The position numbers and the translations under genes are program-made. Below are positions 1 to 10,275 of a stretch of DNA of 64,000 nt, one piece after another. Source of the DNA: Microbulbifer flavimaris. Its GTDB lineage: Bacteria; Pseudomonadota; Gammaproteobacteria; Pseudomonadales; Cellvibrionaceae. The notes under the pieces were generated by a model, which was not told the origin of the DNA, ran no database searches, and saw only the letters and a list, made by a program, of their open reading frames with translations. The stretch lies in NCBI RefSeq assembly GCF_001641755.2, contig NZ_LRFG02000004.1, positions 62,001 through 126,000 on the forward strand. Reading direction: 5' to 3'. Numbering within the stretch: position 1 is the first letter of the stretch; every line of letters begins with the position of its first letter.

Positions 1-413
1 ACGGATGGCAAGCGGCCCGCGACCTGCTTCAGGGATTCGTTGTCATCACTGGCACCGCAGAAGAGCAACTTGCTGTCGGAGTGCTGAAGCACATATTCCA
101 TCGAGCTCGCCGACTGGCCCGGATACAGGGGCACACTCACCATCCCGGCGAGCATGATGCCGATATCCACGATAATCCAGTCTGCGCAGTTCTTGGCATG
201 AATCGCGATACGATCGCCCGGCTCGAACCGCTCCCGCAAAAAGCTGGCGATCCGCCGCGCGCGATCCATGACTTCACTCCAGGTGTACTCGCGCCACTCG
301 CGGTTCCACATCTGGCGCAGGTAAACCTCCCCAGCCTGCTCGCGCTCCCGCTGATAGAGAAGTTCCAGTGGCTGCTTGCCAGCCACCAGCTGGTACTTTT
401 GCTCTGGGGTCAT
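1..413 (-). CDS. AMP-dependent acyl-CoA synthetase (long-chain fatty-acid–CoA ligase type), N-terminal fragment
   Basis: Reading the minus strand from an ATG at 413 gives about 137 residues with no stop before the window edge, so only the N-terminus is present. The protein opens with MTPEQKYQLV and continues with a segment typical of the AMP-binding (ANL) superfamily N-domain: a WREYTWSEV stretch, then GDRIAIHAKNCADWIIVDIG and MLAGMVSVPLYPGQSA. The family activates a carboxylate as acyl-AMP and transfers it to CoA. The catalytic P-loop (SSGTTG-like) would lie beyond the edge, so substrate class cannot be judged. Bases 414-641 between this start and the next gene's terminator would hold its promoter. 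Confidence 0.8.
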   Translation of the reverse strand, partial: MTPEQKYQLVAGKQPLELLYQREREQAGEVYLRQMWNREWREYTWSEVMDRARRIASFLRERFEPGDRIAIHAKNCADWIIVDIGIMLAGMVSVPLYPGQSASSMEYVLQHSDSKLLFCGASDDNESLKQVAGRLPS

Positions 414-641
414 GATATTCGCCTCGCGCTTGCTTTTATTATCCGGTTCGACCTTGATCCTGATTCGCCGCGAAACCGCTGCAGGCCACTTACAGAGTAC
501 TCGTTCTATTTACAGGCAGACCAGTTGAACGGCAGGTTTTGGCGCGCTTTTCACCCACTCTGGCTCGGGCGTCGTGACTGGATTAAGGGAAAGGTTCGCT
601 AACGGCAGGAATACGAGGCCAGGGAGAACGGCACAGATAAT

Positions 642-664
642 AAAAAGCCCGGCAAGGCCGGGCT
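642..664 (-). terminator. Rho-independent terminator of the prolyl oligopeptidase gene
   Basis: A perfect 8-bp stem (646-653 pairing with 657-664, AGCCCGGC/GCCGGGCT) with a 3-nt loop is followed on the minus strand by a T-run (642-646). It lies 27 bp past the stop codon at 691. Confidence 0.85.
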
Positions 665-690
665 CAGGTCAATTCAGTTACAGGCTGAAT

Positions 691-2844
691 TTATTCAGGC
701 AGAGCTTCAAAACCCATATTGTACAGGGTGAAGCTGAAGATATCGGCGTACTGCTCGATGCTCTTGGAGACCGGTGTGCCGGCACCGTGACCGGCCTTGG
801 TCTCGATGCGAATCAACGTCGGCGCCGGACCCGCCTGCTTGTCCTGCAAGTGCGCGGCGAACTTGAACGAATGCGCCGGCACCACACGATCATCGTGATC
901 GGCAGTAGTCACCAGCGTCGCCGGGTACTGTACATCCGGCTTCACGTTGTGCACCGGTGAGTATCCCTTGAGATACTCAAACATTTCCTCGCTCTCTTCG
1001 GCGGTACCGTAGTCGTATGCCCAGCCAGCACCCGCGGTGAAGGTGTGGTAGCGCAGCATATCCATCACACCCACGGCGGGCAGGGCAACCTTGAACAGGT
1101 CCGGCCGCTGCGTCATAGAAGCGCCCACCAGCAAGCCACCATTGGAGCCACCACGAATTGCGAGGAAGTCGCTGGAGGTATACTTGTTGTCGATCAGGTA
1201 TTCGGCAGCCGTGATGAAGTCATCAAACACATTCTGCTTTTGCAGCTTGGTACCGGCCTTGTGCCACTCCTTACCATACTCACCACCGCCCCTCAGGTTC
1301 GGCACCGCGTAAACGCCACCCAGCTCCAACCAGGCTGCATTGGCAATGCTGAACGAGGGAGTCAGGCTGATATTGAAACCACCATAACCATAGAGAATGG
1401 TCGGGTTCTTGCCATCCAGCTCCAGACCCTTCTTGTAGGTAATCATCATCGGGACACGGGTGCCATCGCGAGAGGTATAGAACACCTGCTTCGACTCGTA
1501 GCGATCCGCTTCAAAGTCAGCACCGGATTCCCGGTAGATGGAAGACTCACCTTCTTTTACGTCGAAAGAGAAAATGGTGGAAGGCGTCTTGTAGTTGGTG
1601 AAAGAGTAGTAAAGGACTTCGTCTTCTTTCTTGCCGCTGATGGAAGTCGCGCTACCCGGCCCCGGCAGGGCAATCTCCCGGATGCGATTCCCCTCGTAGT
1701 CGTACTGGTAAATTTTTGAGAGCGCATCCACCATGTACTCAGCGAAGAAGTAGCCACCGCCAGTGGAGGCCGTCAGGACATTTTCGGTTTCCGGGATGAA
1801 ATCGGCCCAGTTTTCCGGTTCGGGATTCGCCGCGTCAACAGTGACCACTTTCTTGTTCGGGGCACCGCGGTCGGTTACCAGGTACAGCTTGCTGTCGACA
1901 TTATCGATAACATAGGTATCGGACTCAAAATCTGTCAGCACCGGGATCAGGGGCGCATTTTCTTCAGAGAGGTCGCGGATAAACAGGTCATTACCGGAAG
2001 TGGATTTCGCTCCGGAAATTACCAGATAGCGGTCATCCTCGGTAACGTAACCCTGTACGTAACGACGCTTCTCCTCTGGCGTACCACCAAATACCAGTTC
2101 GTCCTTGGATTGGGGCTGACCGAGCTCATGATAATAGAGCTTGTGCTGGTCGGTCTTTGCGGAGAGTTCACTACCTTCCGGCTTATCATAGCTGGAATAG
2201 TAGAAGCCCTCGTTGCCTTTCCAGGAAATACCGGAGAACTTTACGTCCACCAGCGGCTCCTCCAGCACTTCCTTGGACTCCGCATCGATCACAATGATCT
2301 TGCGCCAGTCACTACCGCCCTCGGAAATCGAGTAAGCCGCGATAGAACCGTCTTTGGAGAAACTCAGGCTAGCGAGAGAAGTGGTGCCATCTTCGCTGAA
2401 CTTGTTCGGATCGAGGAATACCTCCGGCTCTCCCTCACCCTTCTTCCGCCAAACGACCGACTGATCCTGCAGGCCGTCATTGCGATAGAAATAGGTGTAC
2501 TCCCCCTCGGTAAAGGGACGACTCACTTTTTCATAATTCCACAGGGATTCCAGGCGCTCTTTCAGGGTTTGCCGGTAGGGAATGCCCTCCAGGTAGCCGA
2601 AAGTCACCTCGTTCTGGGCCTTCACCCAGTCCCCGGTCTCCTCACTGCGGTCGTCCTCCAACCAGCGGTAGGGATCGGCCACTTCCGTTCCGAAGTAGGT
2701 ATCCACAACGCCATCCTTTCGGGTTTCCGGGTAGGTGATACTGGCAACCGGCGTTTCTGCCGCAGCCGCCGTATCGTTGTTCGGGGACTCTCCGGAGCAG
2801 GCAGCCAGCATGCCCACTACAGCGAGGGAGGTAAGCTTTCTCAT
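691..2844 (-). CDS. Prolyl oligopeptidase, S9A family, predicted lipoprotein
   Basis: This 717-residue serine peptidase should cleave short proline-containing peptides after Pro. The N-terminus is a lipoprotein signal: a short basic start, a hydrophobic core and lipobox L-A-A-C with Cys16, followed by a low-complexity linker rich in Asn, Asp and Ala. Export to the periplasmic face of a membrane is therefore inferred. The N-terminal two thirds has the size expected of the seven-bladed propeller. The C-terminal alpha/beta hydrolase domain carries GGSNGG with nucleophile Ser567, the D-H-D-D-R-V-V-P motif with the catalytic Asp near 651, and GHGAG with His686. Length matches the family. It is a single gene with its own terminator. 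Confidence 0.93.
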   Translation of the reverse strand: MRKLTSLAVVGMLAACSGESPNNDTAAAAETPVASITYPETRKDGVVDTYFGTEVADPYRWLEDDRSEETGDWVKAQNEVTFGYLEGIPYRQTLKERLESLWNYEKVSRPFTEGEYTYFYRNDGLQDQSVVWRKKGEGEPEVFLDPNKFSEDGTTSLASLSFSKDGSIAAYSISEGGSDWRKIIVIDAESKEVLEEPLVDVKFSGISWKGNEGFYYSSYDKPEGSELSAKTDQHKLYYHELGQPQSKDELVFGGTPEEKRRYVQGYVTEDDRYLVISGAKSTSGNDLFIRDLSEENAPLIPVLTDFESDTYVIDNVDSKLYLVTDRGAPNKKVVTVDAANPEPENWADFIPETENVLTASTGGGYFFAEYMVDALSKIYQYDYEGNRIREIALPGPGSATSISGKKEDEVLYYSFTNYKTPSTIFSFDVKEGESSIYRESGADFEADRYESKQVFYTSRDGTRVPMMITYKKGLELDGKNPTILYGYGGFNISLTPSFSIANAAWLELGGVYAVPNLRGGGEYGKEWHKAGTKLQKQNVFDDFITAAEYLIDNKYTSSDFLAIRGGSNGGLLVGASMTQRPDLFKVALPAVGVMDMLRYHTFTAGAGWAYDYGTAEESEEMFEYLKGYSPVHNVKPDVQYPATLVTTADHDDRVVPAHSFKFAAHLQDKQAGPAPTLIRIETKAGHGAGTPVSKSIEQYADIFSFTLYNMGFEALPE

Positions 2845-3136
2845 GACTCAATCTCTTGCGTGTTCTTATCAAATGTCTCAGCAGAGTCTCTCTGCAAAGG
2901 AGGTGCCGTCGGGGCAACTGCTGTAGGAGACCTTTATACGCAAAAAAATTGCACTCTGCTCACGAGCATGTCACTGCAGAGGCTTTCATTAAACTCTCAA
3001 ACAAAATCAGAATATCCAACTGAAAAGGCTTAAAGCAACAGGATTATGAGCTAAAGAAAGTCTCACTGATCGGAAATCCAGAAATTCTCCAAGAAGTTTT
3101 CGCTAGCTGCAGAAAGGGCGACCGCAGAAAGGATGG

Positions 3137-4413
3137 CTAGCGAACAACGATCTCACCACCCTTCATCACGAAATCCACCTCCAACAACTCCTCGATATCC
3201 GCCAGCGGTGAGCCGTCGGTGGCGATGATGTCCGCCTGCTTGCCGACCTCCAGTCTACCGAGGCTGTCGCCCATACCGATCAGGTCGGCGGCATTGATTG
3301 TGGCGGACTTGAGGATGGACATGGTGTCCATGCCGGCTTCGTGCATCAGCACCGCCTCGCGGGCATTTTCACCGTGTTTGGATACACCGCTGTCGGTACC
3401 GAAGGCAATGTTCACCCCGGCATCCACCGCCTTGGCGAAGTTGCCTTTCATATCGTTGCCTACACGGATGGCCTTTTCTTTCTGGGCTTCACTGAGGATC
3501 TCGGTGTTCTTCGCCATCTGCACCACGGTGTCGCCAGCGAGCAGGGTCGGTACCAGGTAGGCACCGGAGCGCTTGAACAGCCGGTGCGAGGCCGGACCGG
3601 CGTAAGACCCGTGCTCAATGCTATCGACCCCCGCTTCCAGCGCGGCGATGATGCCGGCTTCCTGATGCGCATGGCTGGCCACCTTGCGGCCCATTCGTTT
3701 TGCCGACTGTACGACCTCCTTCAGTTCGTCCATTTCCATCTGCTGGCCGGTGCCGGTCGCGCGGTCTGTGAGCACACCGCCGGTGGAGGTGATCTTGATC
3801 AGGTCAGCGCCGTACTTGATGGCGTGACGTGTCGCCCGGCGGCAGTCGTAGGGGCCATCACAAACCGTCTTGTTCTCCTGGTCGTGAAAGGCCATCAGCT
3901 CGGGGCTGACGCCACTGATGTCGGCATGCCCCCGGTAATGCCAACGCCGCCGGCGGCGATGATGCGCGGACCATCGATCCAGCCGTTGTTGATGGCATCA
4001 CGCATGGCGTACATCTCCTGCGGGCTGGAGCCCACATCACGCACGGTGGTGAAGCCCGCTCTCAGGGTGCGCATGGCAAACATCAGTGAGCGCATCTGCA
4101 TCAGTGGCTTGGACATTTTCAGGGCATCGGAGTCGTTGCCGGGACCCAATTCCCCCTGCAGGTGCACGTGCATATCCATCAGGCCCGGCATTACGAAGCT
4201 GTCCCTGAGGTCGATGACGCTGGCGGTGCCTTCCTGCACATACCCTTCCCGCACATCGGTGATGACGCCGTCCTCGATAAAAATACTGCGCTCTGTCAGG
4301 GGCTTTTCGCCGGGCACGGCTAGCAGCTGGCCGGCGTGAATAATGGTGGTCTTGGCGATCGCGCCGCAAGAGATAAGAGCGGCCGCCGCGGCAGCCAGAA
4401 GAGACTTTGTCAT
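3137..4413 (-). pseudogene. Amidohydrolase (imidazolonepropionase / Xaa-Pro dipeptidase-like), interrupted by a single-base frameshift
   Basis: Two abutting reading frames encode the halves of one metal-dependent amidohydrolase. The first (4413 down to 3895, 172 residues) has a Sec signal peptide, an IHAG start to the beta-sandwich and the metal motif MDMHVHL, and ends in GGVGITGG followed by out-of-frame residues. The second (to 3137) holds the metal-binding Lys region (YGADLIKI), His motifs (ASHAHQEA, SIEHGSYA) and the Asp of FGTDSG. Restoring one base in the five-C run at 3929-3933 rejoins them as ...GGHADISGVSPELMAF..., a typical family sequence. This is either a real recent frameshift or an assembly error in a homopolymer. 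The rest of both halves looks intact, and enzyme substrate is not predictable. Confidence 0.85.
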
Positions 4414-4531
4414 GGCCTGATCCCTATCGTTATTGTTGGGACCAAGCTACTGAAAAACCGAAGGTCAGGCAATCCGACTGGCTATTCCGCTCGGCTCATC
4501 GAGCAGCGGTCAACGGATGGGGCGCAAACAA

Positions 4532-4557
4532 AAAGGCCTGCATCAATGCAGGCCTTT
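4532..4557 (-). terminator. Rho-independent terminator of the lipBA operon
   Basis: A perfect 12-bp stem (4532-4543 with 4546-4557; AAAGGCCTGCAT) with a minimal loop continues on the minus strand into T residues (4528-4534). It lies about 50 bp past the lipA stop. Confidence 0.85.
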
Positions 4558-4607
4558 GCGTCGGGATTCCCTGGCTCCCTGGTCCCCTGGATACTGCGTG
4601 ACCGTGC

Positions 4608-5609
4608 TTAGCTGACTTTCTCCCCGTGCGCCTGCTTGTCGGCGTGGTAGGAGGAGCGCACCAGCGGGCCGCAGGCTGCGTGCTTGAAGCCGATCTGCTC
4701 GGCGTAGCGGCGGTATTCCTCGAACTCGTCTGGGTGGACATAACGCTGCACCGGCAGGTGTTCCTTGCTCGGCTGCAGGTACTGGCCGATGGTCAGCATA
4801 TCGATATCATGCTCGCGCATGTCGTCCAGGACGGCGAAGATCTCTTCTTTCTCCTCGCCCAGCCCCACCATCAGTCCGGACTTGGTCAGCACATCCGGAC
4901 GACGCTTCTTGTATTCCTGCAGCAGTTTCAGCGACCACTTGTAGTTGGCGCCGGGACGGGATTCACGGTACAGGCGCGGCACGGTTTCCAGGTTGTGGTT
5001 GAATACGTCCGGGGCCTCGGCCTCAAGGATATCCAGCGCCACGTCCATACGCCCGCGGAAGTCCGGGGTCAGGATCTCCACCTGCAGATTGGGAGAGTGC
5101 TCGCGCGCAGTGCGGATACATTCCGCAAAGTGCTGGGCCCCGCCGTCGCGCAGGTCGTCCCGATCGACGGATGTGATTACCACATAACGCAGCCCCATGG
5201 CGGCGATGGCTTCGGCCAGGTGCTGTGGCTCCTGCGGGTCCAGCGGATTCGGCTTGCCGTGGCCCACATCGCAGAACGGACAACGACGGGTGCAGATCTC
5301 ACCCATGATCATGAAGGTGGCGGTACCACCACTGAAGCACTCCCCCAGGTTCGGGCAGCTAGCCTCTTCACACACGGTGGCGAGCTTCTGCGAGCGCAGG
5401 ATGCTTTTGATACGGTCCACTTCTTTGGAGGCCGGGACCTTGACGCGAATCCAGTCCGGCTTGCGCAGCACCTGATCACTGGCGATCACCTTGACCGGGA
5501 TGCGCTCGACCTTTTCGCCATCGCGGAGCTTTTCTCCCTGCTGCAGGCGGCGGGTGCGTTTTACCGGTACGAGATCGGGCCGCTCTGGCCTCGAGGTATT
5601 GTCAGCCAT
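4608..5609 (-). CDS. lipA: Lipoyl synthase
   Basis: Radical-SAM enzyme that inserts two sulfurs into octanoyl groups on lipoyl domains. It has both iron-sulfur cluster motifs of the family: the auxiliary-cluster C-x4-C-x5-C ([12 protein letters not shown]) and the radical-SAM C-x3-C-x2-C (CTRRCPFC). The GLGEE-type region and the C-terminal YLQPS...RY motif follow, with the R-S-S-Y of the auxiliary Ser ligand near the end. The ATG at 5609 ([10 protein letters not shown]) is preferred over an upstream in-frame start. It overlaps the lipB stop by 8 bp (translational coupling) and gives 333 residues, close to the usual 320-340. It acts directly after LipB. Confidence 0.97.
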   Translation of the reverse strand: MADNTSRPERPDLVPVKRTRRLQQGEKLRDGEKVERIPVKVIASDQVLRKPDWIRVKVPASKEVDRIKSILRSQKLATVCEEASCPNLGECFSGGTATFMIMGEICTRRCPFCDVGHGKPNPLDPQEPQHLAEAIAAMGLRYVVITSVDRDDLRDGGAQHFAECIRTAREHSPNLQVEILTPDFRGRMDVALDILEAEAPDVFNHNLETVPRLYRESRPGANYKWSLKLLQEYKKRRPDVLTKSGLMVGLGEEKEEIFAVLDDMREHDIDMLTIGQYLQPSKEHLPVQRYVHPDEFEEYRRYAEQIGFKHAACGPLVRSSYHADKQAHGEKVS

Positions 5610-6306
5610 TGGTCGTTTCCTGTTCCTGCTCGGCGCGCGCACGCGCAAAAATTGTTTCGTCGACGGGGTGCCATTCCGCAGTGTCCAGGGATAGCGCTCT
5701 CATCAGCGCTCCTACGAACACCTCTGCCACTTCGCTCCAGGAGGGCACCGGTGCGATCAGCTCTGCCATCTGTACCATCTGCATGCCCGCATAACCGCAG
5801 GGATTGATGCGGAGGAAGGGGGCCAGATCCATGTCGATATTGATGGCGATGCCGTGGAAGCTGCAGCCGCGGCGGACACGGAGGCCGATGGAGGCAATCT
5901 TGTTGCCGGCTCGCGGCCCCTCGGTCAGGTAAACACCCGGCGCATCGGCGCGGGGGGCAGCTTCGATGCCGTAACTCGCCAGCATCTCCACCGTGGCATT
6001 TTCCAGGGCCGTAACCAGGTCGCGCACGCCGATTTTGGTCCGCCGCAGGTCCAGCAGCGGGTAGACCACCAGCTGCCCCGGGCCGTGATAGGTTACCTGG
6101 CCGCCACGATCCACCTGGACGACGGGAATATCGCCGGTATTCAGCAGGTGCTCGGCCTTCCCGGCCTGCCCCTGAGTGAACACCGGGTCATGCTCGACGC
6201 ACCAGATTTCGTCGGGGCTGTCGGCATCCCGGCTATCGGTGTAGTGGGACATGGCACGCCAGACGGTCTCGTACTCGCGCCGCCCTAAATCTCGGATAAT
6301 CGCCAC
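5602..6306 (-). CDS. lipB: Octanoyl-[ACP]:protein N-octanoyltransferase
   Basis: Transfers octanoate from acyl carrier protein to lipoyl-accepting proteins, supplying LipA. The 234-residue protein contains the signature [22 protein letters not shown] and the catalytic-region [11 protein letters not shown], with the Cys thioester residue in NPCGY. A GTG start at 6306 directly abuts the TGA of the upstream ybeD gene and overlaps lipA at its end, so ybeD-lipB-lipA is one operon. Confidence 0.96.
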   Translation of the reverse strand: MAIIRDLGRREYETVWRAMSHYTDSRDADSPDEIWCVEHDPVFTQGQAGKAEHLLNTGDIPVVQVDRGGQVTYHGPGQLVVYPLLDLRRTKIGVRDLVTALENATVEMLASYGIEAAPRADAPGVYLTEGPRAGNKIASIGLRVRRGCSFHGIAINIDMDLAPFLRINPCGYAGMQMVQMAELIAPVPSWSEVAEVFVGALMRALSLDTAEWHPVDETIFARARAEQEQETTNG

Positions 6307-6588
6307 TCAAAGCACCATGTGGATGGATGGATGGGCCTTCAGCTCTTCAAACAGGGCCCTCAACTGCTCTTCACCGGTGGCGACGATAAAGAAAGTCACC
6401 GAGGTGTAGTTGCCGTTACGACTGTCCCGCAGGGTAATGCGCTCTTCATCGAGATCCGGGGCGTGGCGGCGCATAACCTCGAGCACGAACTCGTGGGTGG
6501 CCTCATCGGCATCACGAACCACCTTGACCGGATAGTCTTCGCAGGGGAATTCGATTTTTGGGGGTTCTTGCTTGGGATCTTGGCTCAT
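6307..6588 (-). CDS. ybeD: YbeD/DUF493 family protein
   Basis: This 93-residue protein, starting MSQDPKQEPP, belongs to the conserved YbeD (DUF493) family found between dacA and lipB in gammaproteobacteria. The family has a ferredoxin-like fold of ACT type and no firmly assigned biochemical role. The characteristic core FPCEDYPVKVV and the SVTFFIVATGEEQL strand are present. The ATG at 6588 was chosen because upstream in-frame sequence (to 6723) is not family-like and runs into intergenic DNA. TGA is followed immediately by the lipB GTG. Confidence 0.92.
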   Translation of the reverse strand: MSQDPKQEPPKIEFPCEDYPVKVVRDADEATHEFVLEVMRRHAPDLDEERITLRDSRNGNYTSVTFFIVATGEEQLRALFEELKAHPSIHMVL

Positions 6589-6769
6589 ACCGCTCTCCAG
6601 GACCGCGCAGAAGACAATGGACCAGAACGGACAGCGCGGCCGGGCGGAGATTATACAGTGGTGAGCGATTTGTGGACAGTGACGACCGGGGACTGTGGCC
6701 GGCACCCGGGGTGGGTTGGCCACCTCCGGCGTCCGCCGAATTACGCACTCGAGATGAGAAGCCCCGTTG

Positions 6770-6863
6770 CCGGTAGTCGGTTGCGGGACCGTCTGCGGCC
6801 ATGGACGGCCGCAGACGAGCGTACAGGGATGTATTCACAGCGTGTCCCGCAACCGACTACCGG
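6770..6863. repeat. Structured intergenic repeat, copy 1 (long inverted repeat with conserved core)
   Basis: Perfect 20-bp arms (6770-6789 and 6844-6863) enclose an inner 10-bp hairpin (6791-6800 with 6807-6816, loop ATGGAC) and an unpaired conserved tract (6817-6843, containing GAGCGTACAGGGATGTATTC). The core is shared with 15153-15258 (same orientation) and, on the opposite strand, with 32076-32169, while the arm sequences are unrelated. Arms can be extended a few pairs outward through G-T wobbles to about 6763/6870. It sits in the 361-bp ybeD-dacA gap (6589-6949), in which I see no gene. Confidence 0.85.
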
Positions 6864-6949
6864 TGGCGGGAGCGCCCAGGTGTCTCCGTCGAGCTCCAAA
6901 GGGCAGACGATTGGCCCTATTCAAGCACTACCCCTGCCGGAGCGGGGTT

Positions 6950-8098
6950 TTAGCTAAAAAAGCCCATCACAAAACGCTTGATGGCATCCCACATGCGCTT
7001 GAAGAAGCCCGCCTCTTCGACACCCTCGGCGGTGACTGCTTTCACCTCGGCGACGGTTTCGCCATCGAGGGTAACCACCACCTTACCTACCGGCTGCCCC
7101 TTCTCGAGCGGCGCTTCCAGCTCTCCATCGATGATCAGGTCGGCCTTGATGTTGTCCTCACCACCACGGGGAATCGTGACAAACACCTCTTCCTTCACGG
7201 CGATACCCACTTCCGGCTCCTTGCCGCCCCACACACGCTCGGTCTGTAGCACATCGTCAGGGCCATAGACCTTGTGGGTCTGGTAGTAGCGGAACCCGTA
7301 AGCCAGGAGTTTCTGGCTTTCCGCGGCGCGCTGTTCATCACTTTCGGTACCGAGCACCACAGAGATCAGGCGCATGCCACGCTTCTGGGCGGATGCGACC
7401 AGGCAGAAACCCGCCTCTTCCGTGTGACCGGTCTTGATGCCGTCCACCGCAGGATCACGCCACAACAGGCGGTTTCGGTTGGGCTGATTGATACCGGCAA
7501 AGCTGAAATACTTCTCGGCGTGGATGGGGTAATGCTGTGGATGATCCATGACAACCGCGCGCCCCAGTATGGCGAGGTCGCGGGCGGTGGTCAGGTGCCC
7601 CTCGGCAGGCCAGCCGGTGGCATTCTTGAAGGTGGTATCATGCATGCCGAGCAGCTCGGCCTGCTGGTTCATTACCTCAGCAAAAACCTCTTCGCTACCG
7701 GAAACAAACTCTGCCAGGGCAATACTGGCATCGTTGCCGGACTGGATAATGACGCCGCGCAGCAGGTCGATCACCGGCACTTTCTCACCAACCTTCACGA
7801 ACATCTTCGAGCCGCCCTTGCGCCAGGCTTTTTCGGAGATGAGTACCTCATCAGTTTCTTTGATGGTGCCCTTTTCGATCTCCTCGGAGACGATGTAAGC
7901 AGTCATCATTTTGGTAAGGCTGGCCGGCGGCACCTGTTTGTCAGCATTTTCTTCCACCAGGATCTGACCGGTATGGGCGTCCATCAGCAGATAGGCGGTG
8001 GCCGACAATTGCGGCGGCGCCGGGATCAGGGGCTGCTCGGCTTGGGCAGAAACGGCGCTGGACAGCAGAACCAGGCAGGCAAGAAAGCGTTTGATCAT
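6950..8098 (-). CDS. dacA: D-alanyl-D-alanine carboxypeptidase (PBP5/6 type)
   Basis: A 382-residue low-molecular-weight penicillin-binding protein that trims the terminal D-Ala of peptidoglycan pentapeptides in the periplasm. It has a Sec signal peptide ending in A-Q-A, and the active-site motifs S60-L-T-K63, S120-G-N122 and K222-T-G224. A beta-sandwich PBP5_C domain follows. The C-terminal FFKRMWDAIKRFVMGFFS forms the amphipathic membrane anchor of the PBP5 family. It lies downstream of rlpA on the same strand, in the conserved elongasome cluster. Confidence 0.96.
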   Translation of the reverse strand: MIKRFLACLVLLSSAVSAQAEQPLIPAPPQLSATAYLLMDAHTGQILVEENADKQVPPASLTKMMTAYIVSEEIEKGTIKETDEVLISEKAWRKGGSKMFVKVGEKVPVIDLLRGVIIQSGNDASIALAEFVSGSEEVFAEVMNQQAELLGMHDTTFKNATGWPAEGHLTTARDLAILGRAVVMDHPQHYPIHAEKYFSFAGINQPNRNRLLWRDPAVDGIKTGHTEEAGFCLVASAQKRGMRLISVVLGTESDEQRAAESQKLLAYGFRYYQTHKVYGPDDVLQTERVWGGKEPEVGIAVKEEVFVTIPRGGEDNIKADLIIDGELEAPLEKGQPVGKVVVTLDGETVAEVKAVTAEGVEEAGFFKRMWDAIKRFVMGFFS

Positions 8099-8184
8099 GG
8101 GTTGTTGTCTCTTTATTCCTCGTGTTCGTCGATTCCTGAGCGCAAAGTTTCACGTAACCGGCTTTGCCAACCGGCTGGCTTCCC

Positions 8185-9051
8185 TCAGTCGTAGACGACA
8201 AGCGGGGTGCCGAGGCGGTTCTGTTCCACCGACTCGCGCGCGGCCACCAGGGAACGCTGCTGGGCGAGCGGCCCAATCCTCACGCGGTACAGGGTCTTCG
8301 CGCCATTGAACACCGGACTGACGGATACAGGATAGTCGACCACTGAGGCGACCTGCCCCCGCACACGGTTCGCCTGACTGCGATCGCTAAAGGCGCCCAC
8401 CTGCAGATAGGTATTCGAGGGCAGCTTGAAGCTCGCATCCTGCGCCAGCGCTTCCCGCGCGGTGACATCTTTTTCAGCGACCAGGGTATCCGTGGCCGAT
8501 GGCAGCGTGTCCGGGTCCAGCGCCACTACCTCTACGCGGGCCACCCCTTTATCGATATAGCCCAGCTTCTGTGCCGCTGTATAGCTCAGGTCGATGATCC
8601 GCCCGGGCACAAAGGGGCCGCGGTCGTTGACCCGCACGATAACACTGCGGCCATTGTCCAGATTGGTAACCTTGGCGTAGCTGGGCAGTGGAAGTGTTTT
8701 GTGAGCGGCGGACATGGCGTACATGTTGTAAATCTCGCCATTTGCGGTACGTCGGCCGTGAAACTTGGTGCCATACCAGGAGGCATAGCCAGTGTCCTTA
8801 TAGCCCTTCACTCCCTTCATAATGCTGTATTTCACGCCATTGACGACGTAGGGGGACTTGTTTCCCGCCTTGCCAATGGGTTCGCGCACCGGCGTCGGCT
8901 CTGGTGTGGCGAGCATGTCCACCGGCGTCGCCGGACCGCTGTCTTTGATTTCGTCCCAGGCGGGCTCAGCGGGCTTTTGGGGCTGGCTACTGCAGGCAGC
9001 CAGCAACAGAACGGCTGCCGCGGCAGCCAGACGCTTGTTATTTGTCAGCAT
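8185..9051 (-). CDS. rlpA: Septal ring lytic transglycosylase RlpA (lipoprotein with DPBB and SPOR domains)
   Basis: This 288-residue outer-membrane lipoprotein cleaves denuded glycan strands, probably at the division site. The signal ends in lipobox L-A-A-C (about residue 20). Residues ~85-170 form the double-psi beta-barrel with GYASWYGTKFHGRRTANGE and VRVNDRGPFVPGR, which hold the conserved catalytic-region residues. The C-terminal ~75 residues (YLQVGAFSDRSQANRVR...) are a SPOR domain binding denuded peptidoglycan. It is transcribed with mltB upstream and dacA downstream. Confidence 0.95.
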   Translation of the reverse strand: MLTNNKRLAAAAAVLLLAACSSQPQKPAEPAWDEIKDSGPATPVDMLATPEPTPVREPIGKAGNKSPYVVNGVKYSIMKGVKGYKDTGYASWYGTKFHGRRTANGEIYNMYAMSAAHKTLPLPSYAKVTNLDNGRSVIVRVNDRGPFVPGRIIDLSYTAAQKLGYIDKGVARVEVVALDPDTLPSATDTLVAEKDVTAREALAQDASFKLPSNTYLQVGAFSDRSQANRVRGQVASVVDYPVSVSPVFNGAKTLYRVRIGPLAQQRSLVAARESVEQNRLGTPLVVYD

Positions 9052-9205
9052 GAGATCCCCCGACGGGTGGCGTCAACCGGCCGCACACCCAAACCGTTTT
9101 TATCTGGTATTGACTATTACATTCGAATTTTTGATGAACGGCACCCCCGTTGGTTCCCCGGAAGGTGCCCTCAATACACGCTATTTTTTCGCCAGAGCGG
9201 GCTGA

Positions 9206-10216
9206 TTACGAGCGGCCACCGCGGGCTTTGACGATTTCCTGCGCCAGGTCGTATACCGCCATCGCGTACAGGCGGCTGCGATTGTAACTGGTAATTACGG
9301 AAAAATTCTTGAGACCGATCCAGAATTCTTTACCTTGCTGCGTCTGCAGGGAGAAAACATTGGCGGTCATGTCCGGATCAACCTGCGCGGTGGTTGCAAA
9401 GCCCTTCTCTTCCAGCTGCCCCACAGTCCACTGAGGCTTCAGCGAGTCGTTTACGATGGTCATGTCGGCATTCGGGCGCGGAGTGGCCAGCACAACAACC
9501 GGGTCCAGGGGCAACCAGCCGTGCCGGGCCAGGTAGTTGCCCACACTGCCGATGGCATCCTCAGTGTCCTCCCAGATATCCACCCGGCCGTCATTGTTGA
9601 AATCCACCGCGTAAGCGCGATAACTGGATGGCATGAACTGGCCGAATCCCATGGCGCCGGCATAGGAACCCTTCAGGTCGGTGGGCTGGAAGCCCTGATC
9701 CCGGGCCAGCAAAAGGAAGTTCTCCAGCTCCTTGGTAAAGAACTCAGAACGACGGGGATAGTTGAAAGCCAGGGTTGCCAGTGCATCCAGCACCCGGAAG
9801 CTGCCCATGTTGCCGCCGTAGCGGGTCTCGACACCGATGATGGCAACGATCAGCTCTGCCGGCACACCATACTTTTTCTCGGCCTCTTCCAGGGCTTTCT
9901 TGTTTTTGTCCCAGAAATCCACACCGCCGGCAATGCTCTGCGGCGTGACAAATAAGGTGCGGTACTCGTACCAGGGTTTGGCCTTCTCAGCGGGGCGCTG
10001 GATTGCCTTGAGAATGGAGTCCTTGCGCTTGGCCTCGCGCATCAGGGCCAGCATTTCTTCACGATCAAAGTCGTACTTCTCCACCATATAGTTGACGAAT
10101 GCCTGCGCATCCGGATTGTCGCCGTGGCCGGGTTCCTGCGCGCAGGCGGAGAGCATCATCCCCAGCCCCATCAATAGTCCCGTGGTCCACTTCAAAACTA
10201 CCACTCCTGTTCTCAT
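9206..10216 (-). CDS. mltB: Membrane-bound lytic murein transglycosylase B
   Basis: A 336-residue lytic transglycosylase (GH103) that cleaves MurNAc-GlcNAc bonds and forms 1,6-anhydro ends. The signal peptide ends in lipobox L-S-A-C, so it is a lipoprotein. The catalytic Glu lies in AIIGVETRYGG, followed by the family motif GAMGFGQFMPSSYR and the D-x-N-x-D-G-like DFNNDGRVDIW. It is about the length of E. coli MltB. It lies 60 bp downstream of rodA in the elongasome cluster. Confidence 0.95.
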   Translation of the reverse strand: MRTGVVVLKWTTGLLMGLGMMLSACAQEPGHGDNPDAQAFVNYMVEKYDFDREEMLALMREAKRKDSILKAIQRPAEKAKPWYEYRTLFVTPQSIAGGVDFWDKNKKALEEAEKKYGVPAELIVAIIGVETRYGGNMGSFRVLDALATLAFNYPRRSEFFTKELENFLLLARDQGFQPTDLKGSYAGAMGFGQFMPSSYRAYAVDFNNDGRVDIWEDTEDAIGSVGNYLARHGWLPLDPVVVLATPRPNADMTIVNDSLKPQWTVGQLEEKGFATTAQVDPDMTANVFSLQTQQGKEFWIGLKNFSVITSYNRSRLYAMAVYDLAQEIVKARGGRS

Positions 10217-10275
10217 AGTGCGTCTCTACATCCAAGTACATCGAAGTTTTGTACGCCACGCGGGCTCTAGGGGCT

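Noticed and set aside
3341..4339. Long plus-strand reading frame antisense to the amidohydrolase
   Set aside because: Lies wholly opposite a gene with clear family motifs; the GC-rich third-position bias of the real gene opens the antisense frame. Similar antisense frames elsewhere (e.g. 2110-3033, 4626-5807, 11615-13372) were rejected for the same reason.
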